NCBI GenBank assembly: GCA_963662155.1
Contig: OY759264.1
Span: 11,581,315-11,645,314, forward strand
DNA: 64,000 nt
From: Lamellibrachia columna
Taxonomy: Eukaryota > Annelida > Polychaeta > Sabellida > Siboglinidae
Direction: 5' to 3'
Part shown: positions 40,386-50,458 of the stretch, piece after piece
How the letters are laid out: every line of letters starts with the position of its first letter
How positions within the stretch are numbered: position 1 is the stretch's first letter
Notes under the pieces: generated by a model
Told to the model about the DNA's origin: nothing
Database searches by the model: none
Seen by the model: the letters and a program-made list of their open reading frames with translations, nothing else
Translations under genes and position numbers: made by a program

Positions 40386-41054
40386 AGCACTGGTCTACCG
40401 CAGCTGCAGAAGGCTTACAAACGCCAAGCCTCGGTCGACGACGACGACGATACGAGAGTGGTGGTGAAGCACCGGTGCACGGTAACACCGCAGGACTACT
40501 GCAACTCGCCACCAGCAAACCAGGAGGTGGATCTACCGTGGGGACCGGTGGAGTTGTTGTCGGACTCGGACTCGGACTCGGAGGCGGACGATGGGTTCAT
40601 CCTCAATACCCCTCCGCATTATTATGATGATGATGAAGAAGCGATCGCTTCATCCCCCGCTCACGAGGACGACGACGACAAGGACTTCACGTTCAGTCCT
40701 GCTTCACCACCACCACTCACGCAAAGTACAGAGGTCGAGAGGACAACACCAACAACATCAACAACAACAACATCAACATCAACATCAACACCAACTACAC
40801 TCTTCGTCCTCCCGAACTCAACCATCGTCCTGACGCCAGACGGGGGGTGCAAGTACATCGCCGACCAACGTACAATCACTCCACCGAAGCATACCTCGAT
40901 TTCACTGGTCTCACGTGATGGTCGAACTCCTCGAGGTTGCCGTGAACCGTCGGGACAGTCAGGCTACCGTCCTATTACGCGAACAAGTCTACGACGCCGG
41001 TCTCATGAACGCTTTCATGGATCACGTCAGTCGTTGGCGTCACGTGCTATCTGA
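40386..41054 (+). CDS. Acidic Asp/Ser/Pro/Thr-rich exon running into the right inverted repeat
   Basis: Open in phase 0 from the acceptor to a TAG at 41052-41054. It reads STGLPQLQKAYKRQASVDDD, then VELLSDSDSDSEADDGF, an acidic HYYDDDEEAIA block, a Pro/Ser part and a run of Thr/Ser (41 residues rich in TSTST). Strong acidity next to hydrophobics is typical of transactivation regions, but that is inference. The last 54 residues lie in the inverted repeat and read a different frame from the arm's main gene, so they may be only a fortuitous end. Confidence 0.55.
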   Translation, partial: STGLPQLQKAYKRQASVDDDDDTRVVVKHRCTVTPQDYCNSPPANQEVDLPWGPVELLSDSDSDSEADDGFILNTPPHYYDDDEEAIASSPAHEDDDDKDFTFSPASPPPLTQSTEVERTTPTTSTTTTSTSTSTPTTLFVLPNSTIVLTPDGGCKYIADQRTITPPKHTSISLVSRDGRTPRGCREPSGQSGYRPITRTSLRRRSHERFHGSRQSLASRAI

Positions 41055-42155
41055 CATACGTCACTACATCGGCGGATATCGCGCTCCCCCGGTCACCGAA
41101 CCTGAATCCTGGAACGAAGAATGCGACTCCGCTGCAGCTCTCATCGACCATAGGAGGCTGTGGGGGAGTGTCATGCAACAGTTGTTGCTGTTGCATGTAC
41201 CATCGCCCCTACCACACACTTTCGTCCACCTTCACAGAGGTCCCATCGATCGCGCGGCACTGCGCCGTCGCCGCAAATCGGTTCCGCTACGAATCGCCTT
41301 GGCTCGCAAAATAGCAGCCCGTTGCGTTCGTCGTTCCTTGTTAACGGCGTTCAATCGCTCGTGTGAATACGTCTAACAATGCACATTTTAATGTTTACCT
41401 TCTTTTTATTTTATACTGTTTTAATTTCTATTTCATTGTACTTGTGCTTCTTTTTCGTGTATTAAATTTTACATCGCCTTATATTCCCGTCTTGTATTGC
41501 GTTCTTGTTCCAACAGCGTGTTGGCGTATTATACACATATTCATTGTTCCCCTGCTACATTTTCTTTACTTAACGGTCCGGTTTCCATTCATATATATAT
41601 ATGTATATATATATATATTACATTTTGCTTGAGTTTATATAAATTCCCGTCTTGTATTACGTTCTCGTTTCCCTTGCACTGGTGTGTGCATATTATACAC
41701 ATAGTCCATTTTTCACCCTGCTACATTTTCTTTAATGAACGGTCAGATATCCATAGTCCAGCGGTTATATTATAGCCATGCATGTCGGCTAATTAATACA
41801 TATTACATCATCGCAACGATCGCCTCGTTTGTACTGCTGCCGCTTTGTTGTATTCAATAAAATACGTGTGCACCGTACGATTGTGTTCGTCTCCTTACTA
41901 GGTTAACGACCCTTCGGTAAACGTAACTAGGTCAATGTTCGTTCCTCCTCCAGTACCTAGGGGGCGCTTAGGTTACGCATGACTGCACTGCGCTCGGCTA
42001 CGACCGCCAGGGGGCGCTCTGTGGCGCTCTGATTGGCTGCGCGCACTCAGAAGCGGTGGGCGATATTAGGGTGTTTTGCCTTTGATGTTCCTTTGATGTC
42101 TGGTCCAGTGACTGTGCGGCGAATTTGGGGGTACCAAAAACCTCCACTAACTACT
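40888..42155 (+). repeat. Right terminal inverted repeat
   Basis: 1,268 bp, inverted copy of 36415-37736. It contains the second copy of the terminal-exon coding sequence, a polyadenylation signal AATAAA at 41856-41861 and a shorter TA array (about 41590-41620). Its inner limit is the AG that in the left arm is a splice acceptor. Confidence 0.93.
40918..41376 (+). CDS. Second copy of the terminal-exon frame (right arm)
   Basis: In the right arm the frame that forms the last exon of the minus-strand gene is open again, from at least ATG 40918 ([20 protein letters not shown]) to TAA 41374-41376, 152 residues, identical to the left copy. No pyrimidine-rich acceptor stands before it on this side, so it may be expressed from a downstream ATG, by a different splice, or not at all. 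Retention of both frames is expected if arms are homogenised by replication or recombination. Confidence 0.5.
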   Translation: MVELLEVAVNRRDSQATVLLREQVYDAGLMNAFMDHVSRWRHVLSDIRHYIGGYRAPPVTEPESWNEECDSAAALIDHRRLWGSVMQQLLLLHVPSPLPHTFVHLHRGPIDRAALRRRRKSVPLRIALARKIAARCVRRSLLTAFNRSCEYV

Positions 42156-42161
42156 GACGTG
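42156..42161 (+). repeat. 6-bp target-site duplication, right copy (GACGTG)
   Basis: Identical to 36409-36414 and directly after the right inverted repeat. Confidence 0.9.
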
Positions 42162-42580
42162 CGGTTCGAGGAAGGGTTGCCGAGTGCGACCTTGTTCGAT
42201 TCGGCAACGAGGATCCTCGTCATCATAGCCGATCTGATGGCGGAAACGGACGAACGGGTCACGACCTTGTTCACTAAAAAAGTCATCACATGAACACGTC
42301 TGTATCTCGAATAGAACCTGTTCTCGACGAACAATAAGAGTAGTACCATCAGTCTGAACTCCCAATATATGGTGCTGTTCAATAATCCTCGCATTACTTG
42401 GCTCGGCAGATGTATCCGGGGCGCGTGAAGTTCGTGCTAGAGGCTTTCAAAGACGCTACATCGATACAGTACGGTTATCTATTGGTCGATCTCAAACAGG
42501 CCACGTCCGAGGATTCGCGTCTGCGCACGACCATCTTTCCAGACGACGGTGTCCAGTACGTGTACTTGCCTAAGGTATAA
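42156..42580 (+). pseudogene. Packaging ATPase, C-terminal part (broken)
   Basis: Continues the ATPase frame of 36250-36414 after the inner element. RFEEGLPSATLF is followed by a Walker B-like ILVIIADLMAETDERV and LFTKK. Two frame changes follow, near 42290 and 42400, with stops between; the middle part shows ISLNSQYMVLFNNPR. The last part (42398-42580) reads ARQMYPGRVKFVLEAFKDAT, YGYLLVDLKQATSE and ends YVYLPKV. These are the family's conserved C-terminal segments. The gene was damaged both by the insertion and by independent frameshifts. Confidence 0.88.
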
Positions 42581-42617
42581 AAAGACCGAGTGCACAGTTC
42601 GTCTCTTCATTCGCACA

Positions 42618-42826
42618 ATGACTGAACTGGTGAAGAGACACATTGTGTGTAAACAAGCGTTGACTAGATACAAGAGCATCAAACTGAGAAGAGCCATCAT
42701 CGCCAAACCGACGCCGATCTTCTGTGTGCGCTGGCCGAGTGTGCGCACAACATATTGAAAAAGAACATTCCGTTGACCGATGCACAGAGACAGCGGTTGA
42801 GAAAGAAAAGGACAAAATTACGCTAG
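42618..42826 (+). pseudogene. Small basic Maverick protein (frame-shifted)
   Basis: Starts MTELVKRHIVCKQALTRYKS and, after a frameshift near 42705, reads LLCALAECAHNILKKNIPLT and QRQRLRKKRTKLR before TAG. A short Lys/Arg-rich protein of this type follows the packaging ATPase in many Maverick and adintovirus genomes. Its exact virion role is not established. A trailing stretch to about 42960 is rich in stops. Confidence 0.6.
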
Positions 42827-42919
42827 TTTTCTCAGAGACGCGCACCCGCTGCCAGGAGAAGACGCATCTTACTACACCAGGTCGGTGAGCGGGTGCTTCC
42901 TACCGGGCGCCGTTGACAA

Positions 42920-43195
42920 GTGCGTTCTTTCTTCCCTTGCTCAGAGAGGTGCAGCTCAAGAAGTAGAGATGGAACACGCACACAAAATAGCCTTGGTGGA
43001 CCCGTGCCTCTGTTGCTCAAGGAGTTCGGGACGATTTCGATCGATATAAGAGACGACATCGGGCGACCCGTGCCATTCGAGTACGGTAGAGTGACGGTGA
43101 CGCTTCATTTCGACGGCGTACGACCGGACTGTTCTGAAGATGAACTGCGACGAACAACTTCGCCGGTGCCCGATACCAGCGAGGTCATGGACTAG
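42920..43195 (+). pseudogene. C-terminal fragment of a Maverick structural protein
   Basis: The frame ends in TISIDIRDDIGRPVPFEYGR and VTVTLHFDG, then a stop at 43195. Endings of the form I-x-I-x-I-x-x-D-x-G-x-x-VPF-x-x-G-x-V-x-V-T-LHF are usual for a structural (penton or minor capsid-like) protein of Maverick-type elements. Only this tail is left; an MEHAHK start in another frame lies at 42969. Confidence 0.5.
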
Positions 43196-43200
43196 GAAGT

Positions 43201-44050
43201 CTGTTCGGAGGTAAATATGGCACTAGCCCTAGGTCCAACTTATTTTAAATTATGTTAACCCAGACATCGCAAAGCCAAAAGGCTAAATGTTTTTAAACAT
43301 ATGTTAGAGCAATACATATTAAAACATGAAATATGGTAGTTATTGCTAATCTATATGCTCCCTATTGATCCATATTAGAATAAAAACAGTGTTGCAATTT
43401 AGGAGATGCAGCTCTTCAGAACTGACTATGACCAGGCATCTGGATGATGCCTTAAACAGCCCATCCTCTCCTGCCGCCGTCTCACCCGAAATCCTATATA
43501 CGTCGCTGCAAACTAGAATAATATGTGCGAATTCCAGTAATTAGTTATTGCAGACCTATGCTGCTAAATATTATTTTTATTAGTTCATAATTAAAATGAA
43601 ACGCGAAACTTAGTCAGTAAAAGCAACTTTAATGTGATGTAAAACGGACAAGTGCATCATTTAGAAATAAATCTACATATGTTTTCGGTGTGTAGTCATC
43701 AATTATGGAATAAAACAGGTTAATGACGGTAGTCAGTTACATGATATTATTAGAAGCAGTACAACGTTTGGTCGTACGAAGTACACGGCGCTTTCATGTA
43801 CTCCACGATGGCTCTAAGGCAGGTGTCATGCAGTCTGCGGCGGAAGAGAGACGGGATCAATCTTTGGGGGTCACCTTGATTGAAGGTGAATCTTTGGGGG
43901 TCACCTTCGAATGAGCGCAGCCTCGCTCTGAAAACAAACATTTGATTCTGCAATAGAAACAATATCGTGTCAAGAGATTGAACGCGATATGTTGGAAATT
44001 GTATTATATTAAGTAAATATAGATACCATGAAACATCAACAGTGAATCAG
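43201..44050. other. No gene recognised
   Basis: A short direct repeat (AATCTTTGGGGGTCACCTT, twice at 43859-43908) is the only feature noted. Confidence 0.4.
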
Positions 44051-46065
44051 CGAGATGTGGGAGTAAGGAATGGAGGGAGGAGGGGAAAGAGGGGGAGGGA
44101 GGAGAGGAAGGAGGGAGGGAGGAAAGGACGGAGTGAGGAAGGAAGGGAGGAAAGGAAAGAGGGACGAAGGAAGGGAGAAGAGGACGGGTGGAGGAAGGAA
44201 GGTAGGAGAGGAAGGAGAGATGGGGAAGGGAGGATAGGAAGTAGGGAGGGAGGAGATGATGGAGGGAAGAACGAAGGGAAGAGAGGACGGAAGGAGGAAA
44301 AAGGGAGGAAAGGACGGGGGAAGAGAGGAGTAGGGGAAGGGAGGTGAAGACATAGGTAGGGAGGACGGCAGGAGAGGACGGGTGTAGGAATGAATGGAGG
44401 AGAGGACATAGAAAGGGGAAAGGAGGAGAAGACTCAGGGAGAGAGGAAGGGAGTAGAGGACGATGAGATAAAGGAAGGTTGGAGAGGACGGAAAGAGGGA
44501 AGAATGGAGGAGAGGAAGGAATGAAGGAGAGGACGGAGGGCGGAAGGAAATGATGGCGGGAGGAAGGATGGGAGGAGAGGAAGGAGGGAGGGAGGAAGGG
44601 AGGACAAGAAGGGTGGAGGAAAAAAAGGAGAAGAGGGCGGAGGGGGAAGGAAGGAAGGAATGAAGGAAGGGGGGAAAGGACGGAGGGAGGAAGGATGGGA
44701 GGAGAAAACGGAGAGAGGGAGGGAGGGAGGGAGGAGAAGAAATGGAGGAGAAGAAGAAAGATGGGAGAGGATGGAGGGAGGAACGGAGGAAGGGAGAGAG
44801 GAGAGAACGGAAGAAGGAAGAAATGGAGTGGTGAACGGAGGTAAGAAAGAAGGGAGGAAAGGGAGTAGGGAGGGAGGAGAGGACGGAGAGAAGAAGGAAG
44901 GGAGGAGAGGATGGAAGGAGTAAGAAAGGGTGGAATGAAAACAGGGAGGAAAGAAGGTAGGAAAGGACGGAGGAGAAAGGATGGGAGGAGAAGACAGATG
45001 TAGGGAGGACGGAAGGAGAGGACGCAGGTAGGAAGGAATGGAGGAAAGGACGGAGGGAGAGGAAGAAGGAGAAGACTGAGGGATAGAGGAAGGGGTAGAG
45101 GACGTTGTGAGAAAGGAAGGGCGGAGAGGACGGAAAGAGGGAAGAATGAAGGAGAGGAAGGAATGAAGGAGAGGACGGAGGGAAGAAGAAAATGATGGAG
45201 GGAGGAAGGATGGGAGGAGAGGAAGGAGGGATGGAGAAAGGGAGGAGAAGATGGGAGGAGGAAGAAAGGGAGGAGAGGGCGGAGGGGGAAGGAAGGAAGG
45301 GGAAAGGACGGAGGGAGGATGGATGAGAGGAAATGATGGAGAGGGGCAGGAAGGAAGGAAAGGACGTAAGGAAAAAGTATGGGAAGTAACGGAAGGAGGA
45401 AGAAATGGAGGAGTGGAAGGAGGGAGGAAAGTAGGGAGGAAAGGACGGAGGGAGGAAGGAAGGAAAAAACGGAGGGAGGAAGGAAAGCAGGAGAGGACGA
45501 AGCGAGGAAGGAATGGAGGAGAGGAGGGCGGGAGGAAGGAAGGGAGGAGAGGACGGAGGGTGGAAGGGAGGGAGGAATTGATGGCGGGAGGAAGTTTGGG
45601 ACAAGAAGACGGAGGGAGGGAGGAATGAAGGGAGGAGTGGACGGGGGAGGAAGAAAGGGAGGAGAGGAAGGATGAAGGATGGAAGGAGAGGATGGAGAAA
45701 TATAAATGAAGGGGAGAGGTTGCATGGAGGAAGGAAGGGATGAATGGACGGAGAGAGGGACGACGGGATGAGAGGACCGAGGGAGGAAAGGAGGATATAA
45801 TGAACGGAGGAAGGAATTGAGGAAAGGTAGGAAGAGGTCCGAGGTAGGAAGAGGGAGAAGACGGATGGAGGGAGGAATGGAGAGGACCGGGGAAGAAGTG
45901 AGGATAGGACGGAGGCAGGACGAAAGAGAGGGGTGGACGGAGGGAGGAAATGAAGAGAGGACGGAGGGAGGGTGGAAGGGTGGAGAGGATCGAGGGACGA
46001 AGGGAGGAGAGGACGGGTGGAGGGAGGACGGGAGGAGAGGATGGAGGGAGAGAACGTAAATACTA
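44050..46065 (+). repeat. 2-kb purine-strand minisatellite (GGAGG/GAAGG)
   Basis: About 2,000 bases in which the plus strand is almost only A and G, made of irregular GGAGGAAGGA, GAGGAGAGGACGG units. Long frames of Ser/Pro/Leu/Phe on the minus strand (one of 711 codons) and Gly/Arg/Glu/Lys on the plus strand are composition artefacts. Such tracts can form triplex or quadruplex DNA. Confidence 0.97.
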
Positions 46066-46650
46066 TATAAATGAGTGTCCGTTTTCATCACAATGGTCCT
46101 ACACGATGGATCGAGGTGAACGATGATGCTCCCTGGCAATCTGGCTATCTATGGGTGGTTCCAGACGCGAGATCGAAACATGTCTTATTATCGGCAGGCA
46201 TTTTCAAAATCAAATAAACATTTATCCATTCCATCGGAATTTAGTTATAATAAACTATGTTCAAAATGCTGGATGCTGAACCCGAACTGCATCCTTAGTT
46301 TAGCAACTGAAAGAAAACATGCGACATCAACAGTTGTTTCTCTGTGTGGTGCTTTAATTTAATTTACCTTTCGCTAATCAAACATGATAAATAACAACGT
46401 AATATAACGACTATATAAAAAACAACGTCATATTATGCTCGTATCGTTGATCATTGTTTCTAGTAAATGAAGGTAACTGTTTAGTGTTCTTGACGTTTTA
46501 CATTATAGTCTGACTAAACAAATACTAAATCAGTTGCTTACGTATATACTACCTTGACACTAATTGTATACAAATATTATTATCAATACACTATGCTGTT
46601 GATAAAACTGCTTAAACTGCAATTAATGATGTGACATTGCCATAATTTAC
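46066..46650. other. No gene recognised
   Basis: AT-rich sequence without supported features. Confidence 0.4.
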
Positions 46651-46750
46651 CTTAAATAGGTTCAATCCGAGGTAGCTGCAATTGCATTGGTCGAAGTTGC
46701 ATTCGTAGTCAGCGCCGCAGTAGTACGTGCCGCAATAAGCCGATTGACAC
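46651..46750 (-). CDS. Cysteine-rich exon of a small secreted protein
   Basis: A 100-bp exon between acceptor CTTTCAG and donor AAG-GTAAAT on the minus strand. After one base of a split codon it reads CQSAYCGTYYCGADYECNFD and then QCNCSYLGLNLFK. Six cysteines in 24 residues (C-x4-C-x4-C-x5-C-x4-C-x-C) point to a disulfide-stabilised extracellular module. The exon leaves in phase 0; the next one should lie below 46600 but I could not find it. I do not recognise the family. It could be an N-terminal module of a larger secreted protein. Confidence 0.55.
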
Positions 46751-47121
46751 CTGAAAGCACACAAGCGACATCAACATGGGTTTTTATATCTACTGCGTTA
46801 ACTAATCATATCGCCAACCAAACATGTTCAAACACAGGGACGTGATTACTGTGTCTATTAAGAACACCATCTTATTATTCAACTTTCAACTCGTAGCATT
46901 TATCTTTATTTGTGGTAAATGAAGGTATATATATATACTTTTCAGATTTGTGTATTTACTTTTCAGAATGGTACTTTGTGGGGTACCCCTGCAATTACCT
47001 ATTACTTCAAATTGTATGTTCATTATTTAGATGATGTCAGTGAGCGTTGTGAAGGCGCAGGGACAAAAGGTGTAAGTGGCATAAGTTCTGCTGGCGAATC
47101 TAATTGAACGTTTGCAGCGTG

Positions 47122-47513
<392 letters not shown>

Positions 47514-47984
47514 GATTAGTTTCTTTCCGCCCACAACAACGTCCTCGAATACCTCTACAATTGCGCGTCTCGGGTTGTGACTTCCAATATGTTTGACGTT
47601 TAGTTGGTGTCTTCACCCACCCATTATAATTTCCTAGAAATGTTTTGGTGTTGGCATCACTTCAACATCACTTATAACATGAACTATACCCTGCATAGTG
47701 GAAGGACCATTTTGCCCATGATATTGTGCACATCATAAGTTTTACACTCGGTGCTATATAAGTTCAAAACGAACTATCGGGCAAATTTGGAGAGTATGTT
47801 ACGAAATTAATTATATTGCGATCATTACAACTGCTTTATTAGACAATCCCTAAAATAATATATATATATATCCTTTAGGAAACTGGCAAATCGAATAGAC
47901 AGTTACTAACAGACATCTACATCGAAACATGTGTGCATGGTGATCGCAAAGGAATCGGTGTAGGAATAATACTTTCGACATTAC

Positions 47985-48041
47985 CTGACACAGTAGCAAG
48001 CCCACAAAGCTCAACACCAGCAGTCCAGGTACATTCGCCAT
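47985..48041 (-). CDS. Signal-peptide exon of a secreted protein
   Basis: The minus strand reads MANVPGLLVLSFVGLLLCQ from ATG at 48041, then a good donor (CAG-GTAATG). This is a textbook signal peptide: short N-region, leucine-rich core, small residues. It ends in phase 0, whereas the cysteine-rich exon at 46750 enters needing two preceding bases, so either another exon lies between them or they belong to different genes. The 5' side is cut short by the LINE at about 48150. Confidence 0.5.
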
Positions 48042-48149
48042 TTTACTTGTACAAGTGTCACCTGCGGAAGAACCAGGTAGTGTACGTGTACGTGCGTGCG
48101 TGCGATTGTGCGTGCGATTGTGCGTGCGTGTGTGTATGTATCACAACAA

Positions 48150-50458
48150 GAATTAGTGGACAATGTAAAAATATTTGAACCATTGGGTAACAGTGACCAT
48201 AATCAAATACATTTTGACATCAATGTAAAATCAGAAAGTAAAAATAAGAAAACGTACAAGAGAAACTTCCACAAAGGTAACTACAAAGATATGAGAAAAT
48301 AATTAGCAAAGCTAGATTGGAATGACATGCTGATGCATAAGACTGCAATTGAATGTTGGAATATTCTAAAATATGAAATTGAGAGTATCATCGATAAATT
48401 TGTTCCCTTCCAAAAACAAGGAAAACGGTGTAGAAAGAAACACTTGTCAAAGGAGGCTATTAGAAAAATAGTGTTAAAACAAACTATGTGGAGGGTTTAT
48501 AGGCGTACCAGAAAGGAAGAAGACTATGCAAATTACAAAGAGGCACTTAATGCAGCTACAACTGAAATCAGACAATCTAAAAGAAGCTATGAGCAAAAAC
48601 TAGCATGTAACATAAAAAATGACAGTAAGAGTTTTTATGCATATGTCAGGAGTAAACAAAACGTACAAGACAAGGTTGGACCTCTAGAAGACAGTGCTGG
48701 AAATATAATATCACAGGGGTTTTTAATGGCGGAAGACCTAAATGGTTACTTCAGTTCAGTGTTTACCAAAGAAGATATTAGTTCATTACCAGTTGCTGAT
48801 GCTAAATTTCAGGAGGCTAAATCTGACTATTTAGGACCGTTAGTTGTAACTCCAGAATTGGTAGCTAAGAAAATAAAGGCAATGAAGGATAACAAATCAC
48901 CGGGAGTGGATGGGATTCCTCCAAAATTACTAATGGAAACAGTAGAACAAATCAGTATACCACTTGCAAGAGTATTCAACTTGTCATTAAAAGAGGGAGT
49001 TGTTCCGTTTGAATGGAAAGAAGCAAACATCATACCATTATTTAAAAAGGGTTCGAGAAATAAGTCAGAGAATTACAGACCAGTGAGTTTAACGTCAGTG
49101 ATTTGTAAATTATTAGAAAGGTTAATTAAAGACCATATGGTGGACTTCATCGTTAAGCATAAATTATTAAATTCATCTCAACATGGATTCCTTAAAGCGA
49201 GGTCATGCTTAACAAATATGTTATGTTTTTTGGAAGAAATTACTAAATGGATTGACGTGGGATCGCCAGTAGATATTATCTACTTAGATTTTCAGAAAGC
49301 TTTTGACAAAGTGCCACATCAAAGATTACTACTTAAATTAAAAGCCCTTGGTATCGGGGATAGCATAACTGACTGGATAGAACAATGGCTGACTGACAGA
49401 AGACAACGAGTTGTAGTAGATGGAGAAGTTTAAAATTGGAAATCGGTTTTGAGTGGGGTACCTCAAGGATCAGTATTAGGACCTATATTATTCTTAATAT
49501 ATATAAATGACTTGGACGACAGTTTAAAAAGTAACGTACTGAAATTTGCGGATGACACAAAACTGTTTAGAAAGGTTAATACTGATGGTGATAAACAACA
49601 TTTACAAAACGATCTAGATAGATTAGTGAAATGGTCTAAGAAATGGCAGATGTTGTTCAATTTTGGGAAATGTAAATGCCTACATACAGGACATGGGAAC
49701 TTGAATGTAAACTATAACATGGGAGATACTGTTCTTGGTACTACTGTAAAAGAAAAGGACTTAGGAGTTACAATAAGCGCTGATATGAAAGTTTCAGAGC
49801 AGTGTGGTATTGCAGCTTCAAAGGGTAATCAAATTCTTGGATTGATTAGAAGAAACATAACATACAAGGAAAACATTTAATTATACCTCTTTATAAAGCA
49901 ATAGTTAGACCTCATTTAGAATACTGTATACAAGCATGGAGACCATATCGTAAGAAAGATATAGATACGCTTGAACGCATACAAAGGAGAGCAACTAAAA
50001 TGATTCCAGAACTGAGAGACCTTAGTTATGAAGAACACCTGAAAGAATGTGGTTTAACAACTCTAGAGACAAGGAGGTTAAGAGGAGATCAGATTGAAGT
50101 TTTTAAGATATTGAATGGGTATGAAAGTATTGATAGAAATATGTTTTTCTCACTCAAGAAGGATAGCAGAACTAGAGGACATGAGGTAAAATTAGTAAAG
50201 GATCAATGTAGATTGGACATCAGGAAGCACTCTTTCTCACAGAGGACAATAAATGAATGGAACAAATTGTCTACAGATTGTGTAACTGCTAGCAGCGTGA
50301 ATATGTTTAAAAACAAGATTGACACATATCTCAGGATGGTGGTTTATAAGTAGATGAACATTGTTGGACTCTCGATAAGCCAATGGCTTCCTTGTCCACT
50401 TGCCATCTGGGCCTTTGGCTTGGATGGCAAATCTTGTTAAATCTTGTTAAATCTTGAC
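48150..50458 (+). mobile_element. 5'-truncated LINE (CR1/jockey-like) with most of its reverse transcriptase
   Basis: Begins inside the endonuclease (EPLGNSDHNQIHFDI) and covers the connecting region (48327-48720) and the full reverse transcriptase: KSPGVDGIPPKLL, NYRPVSLTSVICKLLERLI, YLDFQKAFDKVPHQRLLLKL, SGVPQGSVLGPILFLIYIND, KFADDTKLFRKV. It continues to the C-terminal NEWNKLSTDCVTASSVNMFK. The catalytic FADD is kept. Stops at 48300 and 49431 and a frameshift at about 49878 kill it. The 3' end has CTCGATAAGCCAATGGCTTC and a short ATCTTGTTAA tandem tail. It is the best-preserved of three copies here. Confidence 0.93.

Larger units (their letters stand above)
36415..42155. mobile_element. 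5,741-bp virus-like element with 1.3-kb inverted repeats, NADAR and RPA-like genes
   Basis: A complete element by its borders. The left arm 36415-37736 and right arm 40888-42155 are inverted copies that differ mainly in the length of one TA array, and GACGTG is duplicated on both sides. It begins AGTAGTTAGTGGAGG and ends with the complement. Gene plan: a divergent minus-strand spliced gene ending in the left arm (38297 to 37248), a plus-strand NADAR gene (38581-39114), and a plus-strand unit with an RPA-like protein and spliced acidic-protein alternatives running into the right arm (39330 to 41054). Each has a TATA box. Coding frames are open and splice phases fit, so it is far better preserved than the Maverick remnant around it. 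No integrase or polymerase is encoded, which suggests dependence on a helper, possibly a Maverick. Confidence 0.88.
35490..43200 (+). mobile_element. Decayed Maverick/Polinton (adintovirus-like) fragment with a nested 5.7-kb element
   Basis: A string of damaged plus-strand genes typical of Maverick/Polinton elements: protein-primed DNA polymerase B (35490-36240), packaging ATPase (36250-36414 and 42156-42580), a small basic protein (42618-42826) and a structural-protein tail (42920-43195). Without the inserted element (36415-42155) only about 2 kb remains. No integrase, protease, major capsid protein or terminal repeats were recognised, so this is an internal fragment of an old copy. Its base composition is clearly more GC-rich than the flanks. 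All its genes are broken. Confidence 0.85.

Noticed and set aside
36415..42155. Helitron as the class of the inner element, because of the RPA-like gene
   Set aside because: Helitrons lack inverted repeats and target duplications, and no Rep/helicase is present.
44004..46139. 711-codon minus-strand open frame and several plus-strand frames
   Set aside because: The purine-only strand lacks the bases needed for stop codons in reverse; the low-complexity Ser/Pro/Leu/Phe product is an artefact.
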